DNA from: Halobacteriales archaeon SW_9_67_25
GTDB lineage: Archaea > Halobacteriota > Halobacteria > Halobacteriales > Haloarculaceae
Length of the DNA: 7,289 nt
Reading direction: 5' to 3'
Assembly (NCBI GenBank): GCA_003022745.1
Contig: PXSU01000042.1
Coordinates: 1-7,289, forward strand
Shown piece after piece: positions 1 through 5,025 of the stretch. Positions within the stretch are counted from its first letter, which is position 1. Each line of letters begins with the position of its first letter. The notes beneath the pieces are model-generated. The model had not been told where the DNA came from, ran no database searches, and was given only the letters and a program-made list of their open reading frames with translations. The translations under genes were made by a program, and so were the position numbers.

Positions 1-618
1 GAGAACGACCGCCTGTACGGCCGTCTGGTCAGACTCTTCCTCGCTCCGCTGATCGACGTGCTGGCCGACAGCCACGACGACCCGCTCCTCGGGTACCTCG
101 GCGCGTTCCGGTATCCACTTGCGGGAGAGTTCGCGGCCACGGGGCAACTGATCCGGCGGCTCCGGGTCCAGCGTGGCTGGGGACTCGAAATCGGCACGCT
201 GGGCGAAGCGTACGCCACGGCCGGCTTCGACGGGAGCGCACAGGTAGACCTCGGCGTCCACGAGCACGACCACCGGTCGGTGAGCGGTCCCGAGGGGCTG
301 GGCGACATGTCCAGGGGCGTGGGTGGGGCCCTCTTTCGCGCGCTGGCCGACGCGGGAATCGAGCCGGACTTCAGGAGCCTCCCCGAGCGGTACCGCCAGC
401 GCGGGCTGGAGATGGTCCAGCAGTACGCGGCGGACGCTGCGTTCAACGGACTGTCCTACGACTCGATCGCCGAACGCGAGCAGGTCGAGACCTACGCCGG
501 TGCCATTGACCCGCCGGGCGAAGACCGCCGGCTACCCGCGTGGCGCGACGCCCCGATAGACCCGGGAGAGATACAGCGGTTGTCCCGAGAGGCGGTCGCG
601 GTTGCGACCGAACGCTGA
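1..618 (+). CDS. Family-2 glycosyltransferase, GpgS-like (3' part only)
   Basis: The reading frame is open from the first base, so the N-terminus, including the nucleotide-sugar fold and DxD motif, lies outside the window. The visible 205 residues match the C-terminal half of archaeal glycosyltransferases related to glucosyl-3-phosphoglycerate synthase, which transfers glucose from an NDP-sugar to 3-phosphoglycerate to make the precursor of the compatible solute glucosylglycerate. Two blocks support this: GWGLEIGTL at visible residues 59-67 and QVDLGVHEHDHR at 81-92. As I recall mycobacterial GpgS, the corresponding blocks hold a catalytic Glu and a metal-binding His 26 residues apart; here E63 and H89 have the same spacing. 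The protein is soluble and has a predominantly helical C-terminal tail. The stop is followed 25 nt later by the next gene, so co-transcription is likely. The family call is firm; the exact acceptor and sugar are inferred and were never shown by the sequence. Confidence 0.8.
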   Translation, partial: ENDRLYGRLVRLFLAPLIDVLADSHDDPLLGYLGAFRYPLAGEFAATGQLIRRLRVQRGWGLEIGTLGEAYATAGFDGSAQVDLGVHEHDHRSVSGPEGLGDMSRGVGGALFRALADAGIEPDFRSLPERYRQRGLEMVQQYAADAAFNGLSYDSIAEREQVETYAGAIDPPGEDRRLPAWRDAPIDPGEIQRLSREAVAVATER

Positions 619-643
619 AGGCCGCGGGTCACGGCGTTGTCAC

Positions 644-1141
644 ATGGAACCGACGCCGGACGAACTCGCGGGCGTGGTGGACCTGTTCGGGGCACTCTCC
701 CGAACGGAGTTACGCCGGGGACTGGCGGAACTGGCGTTCAAACGCGGCGAAGAGTACGACCCGGACCGGTTCACCGGGACGGTCGAGGCAGCAGTCCGGT
801 CGTACCACCTCGTGGCCGTCAGTCCGGCCGACGCGGGCGTCGTGGCCCCGACCGACGGCGAGGTCCTCCTCGCGGGGCCGGTCGCGTTCCCGGAACTCCC
901 CGACGGGGCGACCGACCTGCCACACATCCTCGATGTGCCGGAACGGGACCCTGACATAGAGGGCGCCGCGACAGCGGCCGCCGAACGGTTCCGGCAAGAC
1001 GCGGTCACGGCCATCGAGAAGACGGACCACGAACGCGTCCGCGAACTGCTCGACATCAGTTACGAACTGGAGACGTGGGGCGGTCTCGATCTGTCGGCGA
1101 CACGGGAGCGGATGGACGCCGAACTTGCACGAGACCGATAA
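644..1141 (+). CDS. Conserved haloarchaeal protein of unknown function (DUF7109-like)
   Basis: A 165-residue acidic, soluble protein starting MEPTPDELAGVVDLFGALSR. I chose ATG 644 because the family begins at this point as I remember it. The TTG at 602 would extend the frame back into the preceding glycosyltransferase gene with Arg-rich, unconvincing sequence. There are no transmembrane segments, Cys pairs or recognisable catalytic motifs. The N-terminal 40 residues look helical and could be a small helix-turn-helix-like unit, followed by a strand-rich middle (about 55-95) and a long helical C-terminus (about 105-165). It resembles the haloarchaeal family that I believe is catalogued as DUF7109; that label is from memory. 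No Shine-Dalgarno or TATA box is seen in the 25 nt before the start, so it is probably read from the glycosyltransferase transcript. I do not assign a function. Confidence 0.75.
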   Translation: MEPTPDELAGVVDLFGALSRTELRRGLAELAFKRGEEYDPDRFTGTVEAAVRSYHLVAVSPADAGVVAPTDGEVLLAGPVAFPELPDGATDLPHILDVPERDPDIEGAATAAAERFRQDAVTAIEKTDHERVRELLDISYELETWGGLDLSATRERMDAELARDR

Positions 1142-1171
1142 CCTAAGAGCCTGGGCCCCCTCCATTCACCT

Positions 1172-1768
1172 ATGGATCTGTCGGGGTTGGAGGGCCACGA
1201 AGCGGGGACTGTCTCCGATCAGGAACGGGAGGCAGCCGTCGTCGTGCCGGTGCTCGACGGCCCGGACGAACGCCTCCTGTTCACGAAGCGGGCCGACCAC
1301 CTTCCCGACCACCCCGGACAGATGAGTTTCCCCGGCGGCGGCCGCGAACCGTCCGACGCCGACCTGTGCGAAACTGCCCTCCGGGAGGCCAACGAGGAGG
1401 TCGGTCTCCCGCCCGAGACGGTCGACTGCGTGGGTCGCCTGGACGACATCCGGACCGTCACCCGGTACTCGGTCCGCCCCTTCGTCGCCCGCGTTCCCGA
1501 CAGGAGCTACGAACCCTGCGACGAGGAAGTGGCCGAGGTCGCTGTCCTCCCACTTCCCGGGCTGACGGATCCGACGAACTACGACAGCGAACGCCGCGAC
1601 CATCCCTACTACGGGGAGATCCGCCTGCACTACTTCCACGTCGACGGCTACACCGTCTGGGGGGCGACCGCACGCATCCTCGTGCAGTTCCTGGAACTGG
1701 TGACAGACTGGGAAGCCCCGCCGGAACCCGACCGCGTCGTCGACGCAGACGCCGACTATCCAGTATAG
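1172..1768 (+). CDS. Nudix hydrolase, CoA pyrophosphatase (NudL/UPF0035) type
   Basis: This 198-residue enzyme should hydrolyse CoA or acyl-CoA, and perhaps oxidised CoA, to 4'-phosphopantetheine and 3',5'-ADP in the cytoplasm. The Nudix box lies at about residues 57-79 and ends in REANEEVGL (71-79), with the metal-binding Glu pair E75/E76. Directly before it is the signature of the CoA-specific subgroup: LLFTKRADHLPDHPGQ at 35-50, then FPGG at 53-56. The first Glu of the general Nudix consensus is Ala (A63); as I recall this is normal for the NudL subgroup, so it is not a sign of inactivity. The length fits the family. ATG 1172 gives a natural start 30 nt after the upstream stop. There is no Shine-Dalgarno; a weak TATA-like stretch around 1140-1148 would suit a leaderless start but is not convincing. 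Substrate preference is inferred from the motif only. Confidence 0.88.
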   Translation: MDLSGLEGHEAGTVSDQEREAAVVVPVLDGPDERLLFTKRADHLPDHPGQMSFPGGGREPSDADLCETALREANEEVGLPPETVDCVGRLDDIRTVTRYSVRPFVARVPDRSYEPCDEEVAEVAVLPLPGLTDPTNYDSERRDHPYYGEIRLHYFHVDGYTVWGATARILVQFLELVTDWEAPPEPDRVVDADADYPV

Positions 1769-1773
1769 TTACC

Positions 1774-1801
1774 GCCCTGCGGGCAAACGACAGGATTTTT
1801 T
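1774..1801 (+). terminator. Short hairpin followed by T6 tract after the Nudix gene
   Basis: GCCC (1774-1777) and GGGC (1781-1784) form a 4-bp stem with a 3-nt loop, starting 6 nt after the Nudix stop codon. A run of six T follows at 1796-1801. Archaeal RNA polymerase stops mainly at T-rich tracts, so this can end the upstream transcript. The stem is short and the T run also fits as the TATA-like element of the next gene, so the terminator role is tentative. Confidence 0.4.
1788..1801 (+). promoter_or_regulatory. Probable core promoter (BRE/TATA-like) for the gene at 1826
   Basis: A purine-containing stretch CGACAGGA (1788-1795) is followed by TTTTTT (1796-1801), centred about 27 nt before ATG 1826. 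That is the usual TATA-to-start spacing for a leaderless haloarchaeal mRNA, and no Shine-Dalgarno is present before the ATG. A pure T tract is a weak match to a haloarchaeal TATA box. Confidence 0.45.
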
Positions 1802-1810
1802 CCGTCCTGT
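1790..1810. repeat. 6-bp inverted repeat around the T tract
   Basis: ACAGGA (1790-1795) is perfectly repeated in inverted orientation as TCCTGT (1805-1810), with a 9-nt spacer holding the T tract. It flanks the presumed TATA position of the gene at 1826, so it could be a repressor site or part of a terminator hairpin. A 6-bp match of this kind can also arise by chance. Confidence 0.35.
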
Positions 1811-1825
1811 GCCCACCTGGGTGTG

Positions 1826-2611
1826 ATGACTGCACTGACCGGGGCGACGCTCGCCGACGTGGGTGTCGACGCCGTCGCGCTCAAGCCCACCGAGGTCGAC
1901 GTCCGGCGGGCGAGGAGGCTGTCGGTGGAGACGCTGACGATCGACTACGAGGGCCGCGAGCACGTCCCGGAGCCGGGCACCCTCGCCGACCTCGCCGCCG
2001 GGCGGGACGTGCGGCTGACCGTCCCCGTCCGGGCCGACGGGTTCGACCCACACGGCGAGGACGGGCTGTTGCGGTCCGTCCCGGACCCGGTCGGCCTGGT
2101 CGCCGTCGCCGGGAATCCCGCGTACCTCGACGCACGGGAGTGTCGCCGCGCCATCGCACCCCGCCTCCGGGCCGTCGCCGGCCTGGCCGAGGACCCGTGG
2201 GTCGGGACCGAGAGCGTCGAGCGGGTCGCCCTCGCCGTCGGCGGCACACAGTACGACCTCCTCTCGGGCACCACGGAGGCGGAGATAGACGCGCTCCGCT
2301 CGGCCGGCTTCGACGGCGACGTGGCGGTGTACGCCCCGCTCGTGCTGACCGACGACGAGGACGCGATCCTCGACGCGCTGGGCCCCTACGCGGGGCGGCG
2401 GCCTGACGTTCGCCAGCGACTCCCGCCCGGGACGCCGACCGACAGCAGTACTACTGGCAGCGCCCGCGAGGCGCTTCTGGACGGACTGGAGCAGTACGCA
2501 CTCGCCGGGAACGTCGAGGCGATTTCCGGGCAGGTGGACCGTCTCCACGGGGCCGGGGTGGACCACGTCGTCGCCTACCCGGCCCGCGGACTGGGGCCGT
2601 TTCTGGACTGA
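1826..2611 (+). CDS. Uncharacterised haloarchaeal protein, faintly luciferase-like
   Basis: A 261-residue acidic soluble protein. ATG 1826 is preferred over the in-frame GTG at 1823 because it sits about 27 nt after a TATA-like tract and gives MTALTGATLADVG. The alternation of short hydrophobic strands (for example VRLTVPV, VGLVAVAG, VERVALAVG, VAVYAPLVL) with helices suggests an alpha/beta, perhaps TIM-barrel-like, fold. The C-terminal stretch YALAGNVEAISGQVDRLHGA, followed by GVDHVVAYPARGLGPFL, recalls the last part of F420- or FMN-dependent luciferase-like reductases, where a helix precedes GVDHVV. No complete cofactor-binding motif is seen. A low-complexity linker (about 192-213, rich in Pro, Thr and Ser) precedes that C-terminal unit. 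I believe the family is catalogued as DUF7388, but this is memory only. It converges on the Hsp20-like gene with 6 nt between stops. Function unassigned. Confidence 0.72.
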   Translation: MTALTGATLADVGVDAVALKPTEVDVRRARRLSVETLTIDYEGREHVPEPGTLADLAAGRDVRLTVPVRADGFDPHGEDGLLRSVPDPVGLVAVAGNPAYLDARECRRAIAPRLRAVAGLAEDPWVGTESVERVALAVGGTQYDLLSGTTEAEIDALRSAGFDGDVAVYAPLVLTDDEDAILDALGPYAGRRPDVRQRLPPGTPTDSSTTGSAREALLDGLEQYALAGNVEAISGQVDRLHGAGVDHVVAYPARGLGPFLD

Positions 2612-2617
2612 CCGTTA

Positions 2618-3100
2618 TTACTCGTCCTCGCCGTTTGTCCCGCCAGCGTCACCGCCCTCCGCGGAGGCTTCGTCCTCGCTGTGCCCCTCCTCGCCCGCTT
2701 CCGGGGACGCCTGGTCGGCATTGCCGGCCGGCCCGGCCTTGGGCAGACAGACCTGGAGGGCACCGTTCTGCGTGAGCGTCGCCGAGGCACCGGACGGATC
2801 GACGGCCGCGCCGTCGGGGAGCCTGACGCTGCCCTCCAGCGAGAGCCCCCGGCCGGGGAACCGCATCTCGTAGCCCTCGTAGAACTCACGGAAGCGGTCG
2901 AGGCGCACGACGACGCCGTCCTCGAAGCGGACCTGTACGTCCGGCCCCTCGACGCCGGGCGCGTCGAAGACCACGAGGTAGGCGTCCTCGCTTTCGAGGA
3001 TGTCGGCCGGGAGCGGGCGCTGTTCCTGCGTGCGCCCGACCGCACGGCCGACCGACTCCACGACGGTGTTCCCGATGGTCTCGCCGAGCTCGCGCATCAT
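2618..3100 (-). CDS. Hsp20/alpha-crystallin family small heat-shock-like protein
   Basis: A 160-residue protein, most likely an ATP-independent holdase chaperone in the cytoplasm. An amphipathic N-terminal helix (about 1-25) precedes the alpha-crystallin domain (about 30-121). The domain opens with the strand AYLVVFDAPGV (40-50) and closes with the hallmark A-x4-NG-x-L-x-V-x-LPK at 107-121 (ATLTQNGALQVCLPK). Residues 122-160 form a low-complexity tail rich in Glu, Asp, Gly, Ala and Ser, with no I-x-I/V motif, so oligomer assembly through the usual C-terminal anchor is not obvious. Two adjacent ATGs (3100 and 3097) are possible starts; the first gives a 4-nt ATGA overlap with the upstream zinc-ribbon gene. 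Two tandem TAA codons end the gene. The same frame stays open far upstream to 3892, but that part is antisense to the radical SAM gene and is not coding. GvpH is a distant relative, but no gas-vesicle genes are nearby. Confidence 0.87.
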   Translation of the reverse strand: MMRELGETIGNTVVESVGRAVGRTQEQRPLPADILESEDAYLVVFDAPGVEGPDVQVRFEDGVVVRLDRFREFYEGYEMRFPGRGLSLEGSVRLPDGAAVDPSGASATLTQNGALQVCLPKAGPAGNADQASPEAGEEGHSEDEASAEGGDAGGTNGEDE

Positions 3101-3255
3101 ACCTCGATCTCCTCCAGGCAATCGGTGCCGCCACAGAGCGGACACGAGAGGTCCGAAAGCGGGTGGTCGTCCGCGATGTCGTAGGTGTAGTGGTTCTCGA
3201 ACATGTCGAGTTCGCAGGACCCACTCGTACACCGTATCTCCTTGGTGGCAGGCAT
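3097..3255 (-). CDS. 52-aa zinc-ribbon protein (small CPxCG type)
   Basis: Reading the - strand from ATG 3255 gives a 52-residue protein beginning MPATKEIRCTSGSCELDMFE. It has four well-placed cysteines, C9-x4-C14 and C38-P-L-C41-G, that can bind one zinc ion; C46 is an extra Cys. The middle (FENHYTYDI, 19-27) is a probable strand pair between the two knuckles. I recognise it as one of the small haloarchaeal CPxCG zinc-finger proteins, possibly the group catalogued as DUF7559 (from memory). Partner and function are unknown. Its TGA overlaps the Hsp20-like start by 4 nt (ATGA), so translation is probably coupled. Upstream of ATG 3255 there is no TATA-like sequence; the DNA is GC-rich coding sequence of the divergent radical SAM gene. 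The first 53 nt also overlap, on the opposite strand, the longest version of that gene. Confidence 0.8.
   Translation of the reverse strand: MPATKEIRCTSGSCELDMFENHYTYDIADDHPLSDLSCPLCGGTDCLEEIEV
3101..3115 (-). promoter_or_regulatory. Shine-Dalgarno region for the Hsp20-like gene
   Basis: On the - strand the 15 nt before the double ATG read GGAGGAGATCGAGGT. Both GGAGG and GAGGT are complementary to the haloarchaeal 16S rRNA 3' end. The site lies inside the last codons of the zinc-ribbon gene. Internal operon genes in haloarchaea often carry such sites while first genes are leaderless, so this supports reading the two genes from one mRNA. Confidence 0.6.
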
Positions 3256-4873
3256 ACCCCCATACATCTCGACGTACCCCCGGTACGTCGCCGGCGCGCT
3301 CGTGGACGCCGGGGTACCGCGCGCGTCGATCCAGTATCACACCATCGACGCGCTCCGCGAGGAACGGGGCCGCTGGCGGGACGTCGAGGGGGCCGACCTC
3401 ATGATCTATGTTGGCGGGATGACCGTCCCCGGGAAGTACGTCGGTGGCACGCCGGCCGAACCGGAGGAGGTGCGCCGGCTGGCCTGGACCGCGGAGGGGA
3501 CGACACTGATGGGCGGCCCGGTCCGCTTCGGCGTCGGGGAGGAGAACGCGGGCGCCGTCGAGACCGAGCGGGACGACCTCGATTACGACTTCGTCGCGAA
3601 GGGCGACATCGAGGCGGCGGCCTACGACCTCGTCCACGGCGGGTTGGAGGGCTTTGGCGACCGGATGCGCGACAACGACGAGGTGGGTCAGTGGGCCCGG
3701 AAGGGGGCGTTCGTCGTCGAGGAACACCCCAACCACCCCGACTATCTCATCTGCGAGATGGAGACCTCGCGCGGGTGTCCCTACCGGTGTTCGTTCTGTA
3801 CGGAACCGCTGTACGGCGCCGATCCGTCCTTCCGGTCGCCGGAGGCAGTCGTCGGCGAGGTGTCCGCCCTGGCCGAACATGGCGTCCGTCACTTCCGGCT
3901 GGGCCGCCAGGCCGACATCCTCGCGTACGGTGGCGACGGCGAGGCACCCAACCCCGACGCGCTCCGCGCGCTGTACAGTGGTGTCAGGGAGGCGGTCCCG
4001 GACCTCGGGACGTTACACCTCGACAACATGAACCCCATCACCATCGTCAGGTGGCCCGAGCAGTCCCGCGAGGGCATCCGGATCATCGCCAAGCACAACA
4101 CCCCCGGAGACACTGCAGCGTTCGGCCTGGAGTCGGCCGACCCCGCTGTCCAGAAGGCGAACAACCTCAACGTGACCGCCGAGGAGTGCTTTCGCGCCGT
4201 GAAAATCGTCAACGAAGAAGCGGGATGGCGTCCAGGCGGGTCCGGCGGAGCGGAGCAGCTACCAAAGCTCCTGCCGGGGATCAACCTCGTCCACGGCCTG
4301 CAGGGCGAACGCGCCGAGACCTTCGAACACAACAAGCGGTTCCTCCAGCGGGTGTACGACGCCGGTCTGCTGCTCCGGCGGATCAACATCCGCCAGGTGA
4401 TGGCTTTCGCAGGGACCGAGATGTCCGATACGGGTGCCGAAATCGCACACGACCACAAGAAGCAGTTCAAACGCTACAAGCGCGAGGTGCGCGAGGAGAT
4501 AGACAACCCGATGCTCCAGCGGGTGGCTCCGCCGGGGACGGTGCTGGAGGACGTCCACCTCGAATACCACCAGGACGGGAAGACGTTCGGCCGCCAGCTG
4601 GGGACGTATCCGCTGCTCGTGGGGATACCGGGCGAGCGCGAACTCGGAACGACGGTCGACGTGGCGGTCACCGACCACGGCTACCGATCCGTGACTGGCG
4701 TGCCCTACCCGCTTGACGTCAACAGCGCGTCGATGGCCGAACTCGCGGCCATCCCGGGACTCGGGAGACAGCGCGCGGGCAACATCCTCGTCGACCGCCC
4801 ACACGACCGGGTCCCCGAGGTGGCCCAGCTCGGGGCGTTCGCGACGGTGCGCTCCTCCGGTGGCGCGGACTGA
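3203..4873 (+). CDS. Radical SAM protein with C-terminal helix-hairpin-helix (COG1031 type)
   Basis: Given the frame from ATG 3203 the protein has 556 residues. An N-terminal Rossmann-like, B12-binding-type region (about 17-175, containing MIYVGGMTVPGKYVGGTPAE) precedes the radical SAM core. The [4Fe-4S] motif is C192-PYR-C196-SF-C199, where S-adenosylmethionine is cleaved. Conserved stretches such as HFRLGRQADILAYGGDGEAP and LDNMNPITIV follow. After about 460 comes a beta-rich, perhaps TRAM-like part (TYPLLVGIPGERELGTTVDV), then a helix-hairpin-helix with DVNSASMAELAAIPGLGRQR at 505-524, suggesting nucleic-acid binding. The family layout fits COG1031; its reaction is unknown. The start is doubtful: residues 1-16 are antisense to the zinc-ribbon gene, and similarity to the family begins at GIPPYISTYPRY (17-28). 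TTG 3242 and GTG 3245 are alternative starts. Relatives, as I recall them, have a DGYxDEPA segment before GVPPY, absent here. Confidence 0.88.
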   Translation: MSSSQDPLVHRISLVAGIPPYISTYPRYVAGALVDAGVPRASIQYHTIDALREERGRWRDVEGADLMIYVGGMTVPGKYVGGTPAEPEEVRRLAWTAEGTTLMGGPVRFGVGEENAGAVETERDDLDYDFVAKGDIEAAAYDLVHGGLEGFGDRMRDNDEVGQWARKGAFVVEEHPNHPDYLICEMETSRGCPYRCSFCTEPLYGADPSFRSPEAVVGEVSALAEHGVRHFRLGRQADILAYGGDGEAPNPDALRALYSGVREAVPDLGTLHLDNMNPITIVRWPEQSREGIRIIAKHNTPGDTAAFGLESADPAVQKANNLNVTAEECFRAVKIVNEEAGWRPGGSGGAEQLPKLLPGINLVHGLQGERAETFEHNKRFLQRVYDAGLLLRRINIRQVMAFAGTEMSDTGAEIAHDHKKQFKRYKREVREEIDNPMLQRVAPPGTVLEDVHLEYHQDGKTFGRQLGTYPLLVGIPGERELGTTVDVAVTDHGYRSVTGVPYPLDVNSASMAELAAIPGLGRQRAGNILVDRPHDRVPEVAQLGAFATVRSSGGAD

Positions 4874-4912
4874 CATCCACCGATCCAGGACTGGCCGGGT
4901 GCGTTCGAGCCT

Positions 4913-4928
4913 CGCCCCTTTTCGGGCG
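4913..4928 (+). terminator. Small hairpin with internal T tract after the radical SAM gene
   Basis: CGCCC (4913-4917) pairs with GGGCG (4924-4928) around a CTTTTC loop, 39 nt after the stop codon. The only T-rich tract in this gap (TTTT, 4919-4922) is in the loop, and no longer T run follows. It could slow or end transcription, but the evidence is thin. Confidence 0.3.
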
Positions 4929-4953
4929 TGTGATAGATTGACCAGACCACGGG

Positions 4954-4990
4954 CTGGAACGCGAGCGACCGGAGGGAGTGAGCGTTCCAG
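4954..4990. repeat. 9-bp perfect inverted repeat before the AglD-like gene
   Basis: CTGGAACGC (4954-4962) recurs in perfect inverted orientation as GCGTTCCAG (4982-4990), separated by 19 nt. The right arm ends immediately before the purine-rich BRE position of the AglD-like promoter. It may be an upstream binding site for a dimeric regulator, or a hairpin that ends radical SAM transcripts. The spacer is also rich in GAGCG/GAGTG-like words, which I have the impression recur in haloarchaeal intergenic DNA. Confidence 0.6.
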
Positions 4991-5002
4991 AAGGTACTTA
5001 CT
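4989..5002 (+). promoter_or_regulatory. Core promoter of the AglD-like gene
   Basis: AGAAGG (4989-4994) fits a purine-rich BRE and TACTTACT (4995-5002) a TATA-like box, centred about 28 nt before ATG 5026. There is no Shine-Dalgarno before this ATG, so a leaderless mRNA starting at or very near the start codon is likely. The position supports ATG 5026 over the upstream in-frame GTG at 4978. Confidence 0.5.
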
Positions 5003-5025
5003 CGGGGCTGGCCCATCCACCGACA

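Noticed and set aside
1366..2406. 346-codon + strand open frame
   Set aside because: The translation is dominated by Arg, Pro and Gly and overlaps the Nudix gene and the gene at 1826, both of which have better protein-like composition and motifs.
3101..3892. Long - strand open frame upstream of the Hsp20-like gene
   Set aside because: It is in frame with the chaperone gene but lies antisense to the zinc-ribbon and radical SAM genes, with composition typical of a GC-rich shadow frame and no family resemblance before MMRELGE.
3163..4716. 517-codon + strand open frame
   Set aside because: It is a shifted frame over the radical SAM gene with Arg/Gly-rich low-complexity sequence. The radical SAM frame has the cluster motif.
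4978..5025. N-terminal extension of the AglD-like protein from GTG 4978
   Set aside because: It would begin inside the inverted repeat and run through the promoter. ATG 5026 fits both the family start and the TATA spacing.
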